Part shown: positions 36,964 to 45,389 of the stretch, in pieces
Layout of the letters: each line of letters begins with the position of its first letter
Position numbering within the stretch: the stretch's first letter is position 1
Position numbers and translations under genes: made by a program
Notes under the pieces: generated by a model
Seen by the model: the letters and a program-made list of their open reading frames with translations, nothing else
Database searches by the model: none
Told to the model about the DNA's origin: nothing
Source: Fortiea sp. LEGE XX443
GTDB taxonomy: Bacteria > Cyanobacteriota > Cyanobacteriia > Cyanobacteriales > Nostocaceae
Reading direction: 5' to 3'
DNA: 64,000 nt
NCBI RefSeq assembly: GCF_015206815.1
Contig: NZ_JADEXZ010000018.1
Location: 1 to 64,000, forward strand

Positions 36964-37884
36964 ATGCCATACTTGAATGCTGCTAACAAAATTCGTGACA
37001 TCATTGCTGAATATACCACAGCTACAACCCTATGGATAGATACAGAGGTCGCTGAATATAACAGTCGTAATCCCAGATTATCACTCATTCAAGTATTAGA
37101 TGACCCTGATGACATGAGTGGCGATCGCGTTTTACTTTTGGATGTCCTAGATCAGCCTGATGTCGTAGCTAATTTTATTGAGCAAATTATGGTCAATTCA
37201 GGCATAGAAAAAGTATTTCATAATGCTGGTTATGATGTAAAATTTCTGGGTAATAAAGAAGTTGAAAATGTTACTTGTACTTTAGAAATAGCTAAAAAAA
37301 TTCCTTACCATTTATTGCCAGCTTCTAATTAACAACTCAAAACATTAGCTACCACGCTGTGTAACTTTCACTATATTGATAAACAGGAGCAAAGTAGCGA
37401 TTGGGGCAGACGACCTTTAACTGAAGAACAAATAGATTACGCTTATTTAGATTGTATTTATCTTGCTCAAGTGCATAGGCGTTTGTTAGAATTACAAACA
37501 GAAAGTAATCCTAATCCAGAAACAGAAGATTTAATAGCTCTCGGCGCAAGATACACACAAATAGAAGAGCAATGGAAACTATTAAATTCTGAGTTTGAAC
37601 ATTTGCAAGAGCGCGTTAAAAAAGCCATGCAGGTTCAAAATGTGCCAGAAACTTCTTTATTTAAGTTGACTACTTATGAACGTAAAACTGTGAAAACGCA
37701 GTTTGCCGAATTGGCAAGACTGGTACAAAATCAAGGATTAAGTTTAGATTTCCCTGTCACGTTAACTCAAAAACTCCAAAAAGATTTAGGTGAAAATCTA
37801 GAACAATTATCTGTAGATATAGATACAAGTAACGCTTTGCGGCTAACCTCCAAATCTCAAGAAACTAATCATGAGGATGAGTAA
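36964..37884 (+). pseudogene. RNase D-like 3'-5' exonuclease interrupted by one in-frame stop
   Basis: Residues before the stop show the exonuclease core (LWIDTEVAEYN, EKVFHNAGYDVKFL, CTLEIAKKIPYHLLPASN). After TAA at 37330-37332 the same frame continues without shift: QLKTLATTLCNFHYIDKQEQ, SDWGRRPLTEEQIDYAYLD, YLAQVHRRLLELQ. Together they give a full-length DEDDy exonuclease domain and a C-terminal helical region (about 306 codons). Both pieces lie in the same frame, so a single point mutation explains the break. It might be a pseudogene, a sequencing error or a readthrough site; a restart at an internal codon would lack the N-terminal metal-binding Asp/Glu. Confidence 0.85.
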
Positions 37885-38242
37885 AAATAGTTACGGAATT
37901 GAAGTCTAAAATTTTAGTAGAATTTGAATATTGATTAAAGTATTATTTAAGAAATAAATAGTAATTTTTAAAGCAAGTCAAAGTATAATAAGCTACATAA
38001 AATTTTCTTCCTAGAAGCCTAAAAAGTAACTTCTAGAAGACATGATTATACATGTAAAGTTGATAAACTTCCCGGTTGAGGCGATAGATAACCGTTATTA
38101 AACCTAGGGAATATCAGTTAGACGTGTTAATTAACATTGCACATCTACATTAAATATTTAATTAAATTGGGTGCTAATTCAATCTAGGTGGAATGGTGGT
38201 TTAAAGCAACTTATGAAGCTGCGGTTATTGGAGCAAAAGCGG
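37885..38242. other. AT-rich intergenic region
   Basis: I see a short palindrome near 38010-38040 (CCTAGAAGCC / TTCTAGAAG) and otherwise AT-rich sequence that should hold the promoter of the TPR lipoprotein gene. No RNA gene was recognised. Confidence 0.4.
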
Positions 38243-39055
38243 GTGAAGGTTAAAAAAACATTGACTATAGTTGTGCTTGCTATCTTGAGTGCAATTACCC
38301 TTATCTCTTGCAATAGAGACAAGAATGTGTTGGTGACAGAAATAGGCTTCACTCCCCCTAGCCGTCGGACAATTAAAACATCACAAGCCGGGACGCTGTA
38401 TCTTCAAGGGCAAAATCAGCACCTCAAAGGCGACTTACAAGGCGCGATCGCTTCTTATACTAAAGCACTAAACCTCAATCCTGAATATAGTTCTGCCTAC
38501 AAAGGACGAGGACTCGCCTACTTTGACACTGGAGACAAGCAAAAAGCGATCGCAGATTATAACGAAGCCTTGCGCTTTTCTCCCAACGATGCAGAAGCCT
38601 TTAACAGTCGCGGAAACGCCCGCGCCTCCCTCGGAGATAATCGAGGTGCGATCGCTGATTATACCCAAGCCATTAAGCTCTCACCCAACTATGCCGAAGC
38701 TTATAATAACCGAGCAAATGCCCGTGCAGCATTGGGAGAAAAAGACGGATCACTTGATGATTACGACCAAGCCATTATCCTTAATCCCAGATATGCGATC
38801 GCCTACAATAACCGTGGCAACGCTCGCGCCACAAAGGGAGACAAGCAAGGCGCAATATCAGATTACAATGAAGCTATACGCCTCAATCCGAGCTTTGCCC
38901 CTGCCTACAATAATCGCGGTAACGCTCGTGCCGCCCAGGGAGACAGACAAGGTGCAATCAACGATTTAGAACAAGCCGCCGCCATATTCCAACGTCAAAG
39001 TAACAACGAATTGTATCAACAAGTCATGAATAATCTTCAAGAACTTGGGCAATAG
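38243..39055 (+). CDS. Tetratricopeptide-repeat lipoprotein
   Basis: The frame opens at 38171, but GTG at 38243 with GGAG 9 nt upstream gives an ideal lipoprotein signal: VKVKKTLTIVVLAILSAITL then ISC, with lipobox Cys23. Six TPR units of exactly 34 residues follow (for example GAIADYTQAIKLSPNYAEAY, AYNNRGNARA). They are very similar to one another, as are their DNA repeats. The protein is probably anchored in a membrane with the TPR scaffold outside the cytoplasm. The partner is unknown. Overlapping ORFs in other frames come from the repetitive sequence. Confidence 0.87.
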   Translation: MKVKKTLTIVVLAILSAITLISCNRDKNVLVTEIGFTPPSRRTIKTSQAGTLYLQGQNQHLKGDLQGAIASYTKALNLNPEYSSAYKGRGLAYFDTGDKQKAIADYNEALRFSPNDAEAFNSRGNARASLGDNRGAIADYTQAIKLSPNYAEAYNNRANARAALGEKDGSLDDYDQAIILNPRYAIAYNNRGNARATKGDKQGAISDYNEAIRLNPSFAPAYNNRGNARAAQGDRQGAINDLEQAAAIFQRQSNNELYQQVMNNLQELGQ

Positions 39056-39240
39056 TAATTTTTAAAAATGCCAAGTTAATTGCCTTTCAACAGCGATCGC
39101 AGCTTGTAGTGCTTCAGGAAATTAAATAATGTTCATCTGCAATGGCTAGAGTAATTTCCGTAAGTCTGTTTTAGGAAATTGGTATAACAGCATCTTAAAT
39201 TGGTAAAATTACAGGTCTAGAGAGAAGAGAACATCCAGAC

Positions 39241-39975
39241 ATGGTAGCTGCCCATACAGATTTAAATATTACTGCCTTAGAAGCAGAATATAGTCAGAAA
39301 TCACCAAGGGAAATTCTTAAATTTGCCCTGAATACATTTGACAACATGGCAATTTCCTTCAGTGGTGCTGAAGATGTTGTGTTGATTGATATAGCTGCAA
39401 AAATAACCAAAGACTTCCGAGTTTTTACTCTTGATACTGGGCGTTTGCACCCAGAAACATACCAGTTTTTGGATAAAGTCAGAGAACATTATGGAATTAA
39501 ATTAGAAGTAATGTTCCCCGATGCAGCCGAAGTACAAGCCTTGGTAGAAGAAAAGGGACTGTTCAGTTTTTATCAAGATGGTCACAAAGAATGCTGCGCT
39601 ATCCGCAAAGTCAGACCACTGCGCCGCAAGCTGAATACCCTTGATGCTTGGGTTACAGGACAGCGTAAAGACCAAAGTCCCAGCACGCGCAACCATATTC
39701 CTGTAATTGAAGTTGATACCGCATTTTCTACCGAAGACCATCAATTAATCAAGTTCAACCCCTTAGCAAACTGGTCTTCCACACAGGTGTGGGAATACAT
39801 TCGTGGTTTAGACGTACCTTACAACAAATTACACGAACGCGGTTTTGTCAGTATTGGTTGCGAACCCTGCACCAGACCTGTCCTACCTAGCCAGCATGAA
39901 CGTGAAGGTCGCTGGTGGTGGGAAGAATCAACTGCTAAAGAGTGCGGTCTGCACGTAGGGAACTTACAAAAATAG
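39241..39975 (+). CDS. cysH: Phosphoadenylyl-/adenylyl-sulfate reductase
   Basis: The 244-residue PP-loop enzyme has [11 protein letters not shown] (39-49) and [10 protein letters not shown]. Iron-sulfur cysteines are present as Cys118-Cys119 and Cys207/Cys210 (GCEPC), and catalytic Cys235 is in KECGLH. It reduces (P)APS to sulfite with thioredoxin or glutaredoxin in assimilatory sulfate reduction. The four cluster cysteines point to a [4Fe-4S] enzyme that could accept APS as well as PAPS. It appears monocistronic. Confidence 0.94.
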   Translation: MVAAHTDLNITALEAEYSQKSPREILKFALNTFDNMAISFSGAEDVVLIDIAAKITKDFRVFTLDTGRLHPETYQFLDKVREHYGIKLEVMFPDAAEVQALVEEKGLFSFYQDGHKECCAIRKVRPLRRKLNTLDAWVTGQRKDQSPSTRNHIPVIEVDTAFSTEDHQLIKFNPLANWSSTQVWEYIRGLDVPYNKLHERGFVSIGCEPCTRPVLPSQHEREGRWWWEESTAKECGLHVGNLQK

Positions 39976-39987
39976 TTAGTGAACTAC

Positions 39988-40312
39988 CTACACTGACCTG
40001 ACGGTACAGTGTAGGCTTCCCAATTCATTGGGGATTACCTCGGTCTTCGTAGATTTTTTACGTCCAAAAGACTTTGGTCTTATAGCAGTAGCCAAGGCAG
40101 TTAGGACATCGGCCAATGATAAAACTCATGCACTAAAAGACTCTTAACCCTGTCACCTGTCACCTGTTCCCTGTCACCTGCTATACATTCCCTCCAAGAG
40201 CAGAAGCGCTAGTTCCTAACGCCCATAGTCGCAAACCTTCGTTTTTAAGATTAATTGCCGCATTAATGTCTCTATCATGCTGTTTCTGACTATGAATTGC
40301 TGTTTTAGGGAA
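39988..40312 (-). pseudogene. IS200/IS605-type TnpB C-terminal remnant, split by MITE A2
   Basis: Reading the minus strand from about 40312, HDRDINAAINLKNEGLRLWA and LGTSASALGGN form the classic TnpB C-terminal segment (with its RuvC-like Asp). The frame then meets TAG inside the MITE. Beyond the MITE it resumes as RPKSFGRKKSTKTEVIPNEL and ends at TAG (39988-39990). Removing the MITE and one TA restores GGNVRPKS in frame. The N-terminal two-thirds of the gene is missing, so it was already a fragment or was truncated later. Confidence 0.8.
40081..40185. mobile_element. MITE family A, copy A2 (inserted in tnpB remnant)
   Basis: The 105-bp element is bounded by TATAGCAG and CTGCTATA. The duplicated target is TA: excising the element with one TA joins AATG-TA-AGACC and restores the tnpB reading frame exactly. 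It is nearly identical to A1 over its full length, including ACCTGTCACCTGTTCCCTGT repeats. No ORF is inside, so movement must depend on a transposase elsewhere; the TA target suggests the IS630/mariner type. Confidence 0.88.
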
Positions 40313-40340
40313 AAAATACCAGATTTTGTGATTTTCATAC

Positions 40341-42503
40341 TTACCACAGCGCTACTTGTTGTCTGAGTTCTTCTATATTTAAGTAATCATGAGCAAAAGC
40401 TTTCCGTAATAACAAATGTGGAATAAATTCATCATATTTTTGCATTTCTGGGGCTTCTGCGGTACTAACTAAATCCTCTGCTGAAATTCTTTGCTCACAT
40501 AATGCAGCAATTTCTGATTGTAGATATTTAAATTTACCTTTGCCTAATTTCAAGGTTAAATAATAGGGACTAGTTCCACCGATACTACTAATTTCTAAAG
40601 ATTCTCGACAAAAAGTATTAATTAACCTTTCTAAAGTGCGATAACTGACTGTACCCATCCAAGGAAAGATACAGCATTTATTTTTGTCTAATTGCAATAT
40701 ATTAGATTTTTCTAATCCAGCAGATTGTGTCAATTGTCTGACTGTTTGTAGACGTTTTTTAGCATTATTTTGTAAATAGCTATATTCTACATCTTCCAGC
40801 AAGACCTGCCGCATTCGTCGTAAAATTTTAGTATGAATACTGCCACCACCACCACGCCAATAAACAGTAGCTTTACCATCTACTTGTTTGGCTAAAACTA
40901 GCTTTCTTTTAAAATCAACTTCTAAAACTTCCCAAGTTCTGCCTGCTAAACCAAATTGATTACCTACAGGTGGTGGTGTAACGATACTGCCAATTTCTGT
41001 TGTACCTTGCTTAACTAGATATTCTTGATTATCAGCAAACACAGCATAAAATTGAAATTTACCTACTATCCTTTCACCAGTCAAGCCGAGAATTAATTTA
41101 CCTTGCTCAGTTTGCTGAATATGGTCAATATCAATTAAATAACGTAATAATAATTTGAAATCTTCTTTAGACAGAGCAGCAAAAGGTGGTAGGTTTAAAA
41201 CTTGTTTAGCTAAATTAGCCGGGGATAGTTCTTCTGCGGCTAATAAAATACTCATTGTCTGATGATAAAGCAAGCTCAAAGGATATTTAATCGGCTTTAT
41301 TGGTTCAATCCAACGTTCTTCTAAATAAAGTTGGATAATAGCAATACACTGCAAAAGTTGCCAGGGAATTTGCTCTGGTAGATATGCTTCTGATAATGGT
41401 TCATTTTCAGCACAGACAAAGCGCATATCAGCAGCTTCACCTCTTCTCCCAGCACGTCCTAACCGTTGTAAAAAGCTGGCTACAGATAATGGCGATTCTA
41501 ACTGAATAACTCGCTCTAAATTACCAATATCTATACCTAATTCTAAGGTGAGTGTAGCAGCAGTAACAGCAGGAGTATAAGGTTCACGCATGGCATTTTC
41601 CGCAGCTTGCCTCAAGCTTGCTGATATACTACCGTGATGTACATGATAGATATCTGGCTGTGCTTGTGCTGTGCCAATTTGACGCAAGGAAGCAATTACC
41701 GATTCGGTTTGGGTGCGGTTATTTGCAAAGATGAGACATTTTTTATTTTGGCTAAGATTAAAAAGATAATTATCATATATATCTGATGAATTAATATCAT
41801 CACGAATATAAAAATGTTCTACAGCAAGTTTAATTTGACGTTTTCCTACCTCAATTTTGGGAGTAATTACTTGTTTGTCAGTTCCAGAACGCAACCAATC
41901 TTCTGCCAATGAGTAGTCACCAAGAGTTGCTGATAAACCAATGCGTCGGGGTTGTGATTGAATTACATTTGCTAAACGCTGCAATTGACAAATAATCTGA
42001 CAACCGCGCTCAGAACCCATGAAGGCATGAATTTCATCAATGACGACAAATTGTAATTCTCCAAATAAGTGAACTAAGTCATGATGTTTGTTAATTAACA
42101 AGCTTTCAAGAGATTCTGGGGTAATTTGCAGAATGCCTTTAGGATTTTTTAAAAGCTGATTTTTCCGACTTTGAGTAACGTCTCCGTGCCAGTGATAAAC
42201 AGGGATATCTGCTGTTTTTAGTAAACCATTGAGGCGTTCAAATTGGTCATTAATTAAAGCTTTAATTGGGCCAATATATAATGCACCTATAGTATTAGTA
42301 GGGTAATTATGTAATACAGTTAAAACTGGTAAAAATGCTGCTTCTGTTTTTCCCGCCGCCGTGGCTGCTGCTACTAATAAGTGAGCATCTGTGTCAAAAA
42401 TAACTTCACAAGCTGCTTTTTGCACTGGTCTTAATTCAGTCCAGTTGTTATGATAGATATATTCTTGGATGAAGGGTGCGAGTCTGTTGAAGGCATTACT
42501 CAT
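40341..42503 (-). CDS. Lhr-like DEAD/DEAH superfamily II helicase (BrxHI-like)
   Basis: The 720-residue helicase has the Q-motif region RPVQKAAC, Walker A AAATAAGKTEAA (Lys52), DEIH (156-159), SAT (191-193) and motif VI QRLGRAGRRGE. About 330 C-terminal residues include SH3-like and helical segments (GRTWEVLEVDFKRKLVLAKQ). It resembles Lhr-like helicases such as BrxHI of type 2 BREX. Related helicases also occur beside DUF2791 ATPases and TerB-C proteins in predicted defence or stress operons. Here it follows the DUF2791-like ATPase gene by 10 bp, so the two are almost certainly co-translated. No methylase, PglZ or other BREX core gene is present. Confidence 0.88.
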   Translation of the reverse strand: MSNAFNRLAPFIQEYIYHNNWTELRPVQKAACEVIFDTDAHLLVAAATAAGKTEAAFLPVLTVLHNYPTNTIGALYIGPIKALINDQFERLNGLLKTADIPVYHWHGDVTQSRKNQLLKNPKGILQITPESLESLLINKHHDLVHLFGELQFVVIDEIHAFMGSERGCQIICQLQRLANVIQSQPRRIGLSATLGDYSLAEDWLRSGTDKQVITPKIEVGKRQIKLAVEHFYIRDDINSSDIYDNYLFNLSQNKKCLIFANNRTQTESVIASLRQIGTAQAQPDIYHVHHGSISASLRQAAENAMREPYTPAVTAATLTLELGIDIGNLERVIQLESPLSVASFLQRLGRAGRRGEAADMRFVCAENEPLSEAYLPEQIPWQLLQCIAIIQLYLEERWIEPIKPIKYPLSLLYHQTMSILLAAEELSPANLAKQVLNLPPFAALSKEDFKLLLRYLIDIDHIQQTEQGKLILGLTGERIVGKFQFYAVFADNQEYLVKQGTTEIGSIVTPPPVGNQFGLAGRTWEVLEVDFKRKLVLAKQVDGKATVYWRGGGGSIHTKILRRMRQVLLEDVEYSYLQNNAKKRLQTVRQLTQSAGLEKSNILQLDKNKCCIFPWMGTVSYRTLERLINTFCRESLEISSIGGTSPYYLTLKLGKGKFKYLQSEIAALCEQRISAEDLVSTAEAPEMQKYDEFIPHLLLRKAFAHDYLNIEELRQQVALW

Positions 42504-42513
42504 ATTTAATTAA

Positions 42514-43851
42514 TCACAAACTAAATTCTGCTGCGTCATCTTCATCTACACCTAGATTTTTACCTACCGCTACAGGCTTAAATTTAGAACCCTGGATTAA
42601 TTCGCTAAATGCCACTTTAGGATTTTGATGCAGGATATTCAGCACGCTAATAAAATCTCGGATAATTTCGCCAGGTGTGAGTAATGCTTCTGCACCCAAG
42701 CGACTAACGATTTCTTGCAAAAATTCTTGTAAGTTGCGATCGCTCAATGTCTTATCATAACCATAGTGGAGTACATGGATCTCTTTGAGGCGTTGTAAAA
42801 GCGTCAAAATTTCTGCTTCACTCAACGGATTTAACCGAATTACAGGCCCTAAAAACTCCTGAGCATTAGCTTGGGTAACAAAACGACTTTCTTTTGTCCG
42901 CCTTCGCCAAGCTTGGTCAGCAAACAGTCCGCGATTTGGGTCTTCTAAAAATTTGGTCGTGCCGCCAATAAAAATACCCAGATGTTCTGCTTTGCATTGC
43001 ATGGTATCATTAAACATTGTCAGCAGTCTGTTATAGTTCTTCTCTCGTGTAACTGTAGTAGATATTTGGTATAGATTTACAGCTTCATCTAATAAAATTA
43101 ATAGACCTTTATAGCCAATCTCTGCAACAAATTTGGCAAATAGTTTGATGTAGTCATACCAACTTTCATCATCAATAATAACGCGCACACCTAAAGCGGC
43201 TTTGGCTTCTATTTTTGTAGTAAATTCACCACGCAACCAACGCAATGCAGCATTTTTTAAATTATCATCATCTAATCTATAACCACGCCAATAAGCAATA
43301 ATTACGTTACCAAAATCAAAGCCGTGGACTAAATCTTCAATATATTGAACAACTTCACGAATTTTAGCTTCAACTTGGTCATCAAAACCCTCGTCATTAG
43401 GGCGCAAATTAGTCTCTTTGGCAACTTCTTGTTGAATTTTATTAATCCAGCCTTCTAAAATTGAAATTAAAGCACCACCATCAGGACGTGTTTTTGTCGA
43501 AAGGTGACTCATTAATTCTCGATAAGTCGCTAAACCTTCATTATTACTTCCTGCGAGGCGACGTTCATAAGATAAATCAGCATCAGCTACTACAAAACCT
43601 TGCTCCATTGCACGGTTACGAATCATTTGTAGGAGAAAGCTTTTACCTGAACCATAGTTACCAATAATAAAGCGAAATGCTGCTACACCTTCTGCGATGT
43701 CATCAAGATTTTGGATGAGGCTTTTAAGTTCTTGTTCTCGACCAACTGCTATGTGTTCAACTCCCAGTCTCGGTACTACTCCCGCAGCCAGGGAATTAAT
43801 TAAAGCAGTGGAAATTTTCTTCGAGATTTTGAGCTTTGCCATGTACTTCAC
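42514..43851 (-). CDS. DUF2791/BrxD-like P-loop ATPase
   Basis: The 445-residue ATPase has GREQELKSL leading to Walker A GNYGSGKS (64-71) and Walker B GLLILLDEAVNLY (about 248-260). An arginine-rich segment AWRRRTKESRF and a C-terminal winged-helix-like region (LLTPGEIIRDFISVLNIL) follow. The pattern fits the DUF2791 BREX-type ATP-binding family (BrxD). The frame begins with GTG at 43851, with an ATG at 43842 equally possible. It lies between the coiled-coil TerB-C-like protein and the helicase, all on one strand with gaps of 68 and 10 bp. Confidence 0.87.
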   Translation of the reverse strand: MKYMAKLKISKKISTALINSLAAGVVPRLGVEHIAVGREQELKSLIQNLDDIAEGVAAFRFIIGNYGSGKSFLLQMIRNRAMEQGFVVADADLSYERRLAGSNNEGLATYRELMSHLSTKTRPDGGALISILEGWINKIQQEVAKETNLRPNDEGFDDQVEAKIREVVQYIEDLVHGFDFGNVIIAYWRGYRLDDDNLKNAALRWLRGEFTTKIEAKAALGVRVIIDDESWYDYIKLFAKFVAEIGYKGLLILLDEAVNLYQISTTVTREKNYNRLLTMFNDTMQCKAEHLGIFIGGTTKFLEDPNRGLFADQAWRRRTKESRFVTQANAQEFLGPVIRLNPLSEAEILTLLQRLKEIHVLHYGYDKTLSDRNLQEFLQEIVSRLGAEALLTPGEIIRDFISVLNILHQNPKVAFSELIQGSKFKPVAVGKNLGVDEDDAAEFSL

Positions 43852-43919
43852 TAGATTTGATGTTCAACGCGGGTGTATATAGCCCTATGTCACTAATAAT
43901 TTTACGATACAAGTAATAT

Positions 43920-45191
43920 TTAATTTGATGAGGCTGGTCTACTCATCAGGTCTTCGTACATAGCAATCATTTTTTGCACATTTACCAAATGTTCTTGATA
44001 AACTTCAGGGATATCGTCACCTGGGTCTATGATTAATTCACCAATAATATCATTTGCACGGTCATTAATAGAATCAATTAATAGATTTGGCATTGTAATA
44101 TTTGCTTCGGAAATCTGTTTAATAGCAGTTTTTGGGTTATCTTCTTGTACGATTGCTTTTAATACTTCAATTTCATGACCTGGTAATTTTTCTAACAAAT
44201 TAGTCCATTCTTCAGGTAAATTGTCAATAGTATCTTCAGAAGATGCTATTAAGGCGGTAAAAGGAAACACTTCGATTTCATCTTCTATTTGGGTATTTTC
44301 ATGCACATGTTCTAAACCAAGTGTTTCAGTTTGTTGAAGCAATTCCCAAACTTGGCTTTGCAGTAAATCCCGTTCTCCTTGTAATATTAAATTTTGACTA
44401 TTTAACTGTTGTATTTCTGATTGTTTTTCTCCTATTTGTTTATTTAATTCATTCAAATTACTAGCTATGTTGTCTCTTTCTGTTGTTGTAGCTGCTAATA
44501 ATTGATTTTGCTGATTAACTACAAGTTCCATCTCTTGAATTTCAATTCTTAGCTCATACATTTTTTCCTCTAACTGAGGCTTGAGTCTGCCTAGTAAGGT
44601 TAAATTTGTTTCAATTTCTTGTTTGTCTTGTCGCAGCTCACTAATTTGAGTTTGTAACTGGACAATTTCAGCACGAGAAACATTATTATGTACTTCTAAA
44701 CGGCGTTTTTCAGATGTCAGGTTAGCGCAAGTGTTACTAAGTTCTGTGGTGGTTTTTTCTAAGGTTTGAATTGTATTTTTCAGGTTATTGCTTTCAGTTT
44801 CCAATTGCTTTTTCTGCCCAGCAAAATTACCTAATTCTCGATGAAGACTATCTCTTTGATTGCGAGATTCAGCGATTTGATTTTGTAGTTGCTGTGACTC
44901 GGCGTATAATAAACTGCGATGCTCTTCAATTTGTTTGATTTCTCGAAAAATTCGAGCTTTTAGCGCTTCTTGCTCTTTAATGCGTTTGCGTAAGGTCACT
45001 AACACCAGCATTTCATGATTTCTACGTCGCTTATCGACAAATAATGCTGCGGAATAAGTAGCCAGTACAGTAATTGTGCCTGTAATGAAGGCTTTATTAA
45101 AATCCCAGTTGGGAACAAGACTAAGACCAAAACTGACACTAAAGGCAACTATGCCTAAGAGAAATCGATTGCTGACCATTACTGCTTGCAT
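43920..45191 (-). CDS. Membrane-anchored coiled-coil protein with TerB-C-like C terminus
   Basis: The 423-residue protein starts with two hydrophobic segments (about 8-25 and 33-51). A roughly 230-residue coiled coil (about 65-300) rich in Glu, Gln, Leu and Asn follows. The C-terminal domain (about 325-415), with LPEEWTNLLEKLPGHEIEVL and NITMPNLLIDSINDRANDII then GELIIDPGDDIP, matches my recollection of TerB-C domains. Such domains are fused to different N termini in operons with a DUF2791 ATPase and an SF2 helicase. It is the first gene of that three-gene operon here and probably tethers the complex to the membrane. The domain match needs a profile search. Confidence 0.8.
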   Translation of the reverse strand: MQAVMVSNRFLLGIVAFSVSFGLSLVPNWDFNKAFITGTITVLATYSAALFVDKRRRNHEMLVLVTLRKRIKEQEALKARIFREIKQIEEHRSLLYAESQQLQNQIAESRNQRDSLHRELGNFAGQKKQLETESNNLKNTIQTLEKTTTELSNTCANLTSEKRRLEVHNNVSRAEIVQLQTQISELRQDKQEIETNLTLLGRLKPQLEEKMYELRIEIQEMELVVNQQNQLLAATTTERDNIASNLNELNKQIGEKQSEIQQLNSQNLILQGERDLLQSQVWELLQQTETLGLEHVHENTQIEDEIEVFPFTALIASSEDTIDNLPEEWTNLLEKLPGHEIEVLKAIVQEDNPKTAIKQISEANITMPNLLIDSINDRANDIIGELIIDPGDDIPEVYQEHLVNVQKMIAMYEDLMSRPASSN

Positions 45192-45258
45192 ATTGCTAGT
45201 GTTAATTCGTAATTCGTAGTTCGTAATTAAGTTTTTGGCTGAGTATCAAATTTAATAT

Positions 45259-45389
45259 TAAGTAGAAAGGTGCAAATAAACGGAACTATGTAACGGAAAG
45301 TAAAGTAGCTTGAAAACCTCTTCCCTTCTGCCTTCTGCCCTCTGCCTCCTGCCTTGTCATAACGACAATTTTTAGCACCGACCTACTTA
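45259..45389. mobile_element. MITE family B, copy B1 (supplies the stop codon of the DUF815 gene)
   Basis: The 131-bp element starts TAAGTAGAAAGGTGCAAATA and ends CACCGACCTACTTA. The ends form an imperfect inverted repeat (TAAGTAGAAAGGTG against TAAGTAGGTCGGTG). It contains a CCTTCTGCC-type microsatellite. Its right end overlaps the C terminus of the DUF815 ATPase gene: the stop TAG (45383-45385) lies within the inverted repeat. A second copy, B2, lies at 51246-51362. Confidence 0.82.

Noticed and set aside
38523-38969. 148-codon ORF overlapping the TPR lipoprotein
   Set aside because: It is an alternative frame through the repeated 102-bp TPR units, so its length is a by-product of the repeats.
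40341-43851. Complete BREX system
   Set aside because: Only BrxD-like and BrxHI-like genes are present. No PglX methylase, PglZ phosphatase, BrxA/B or PglW is in the window.
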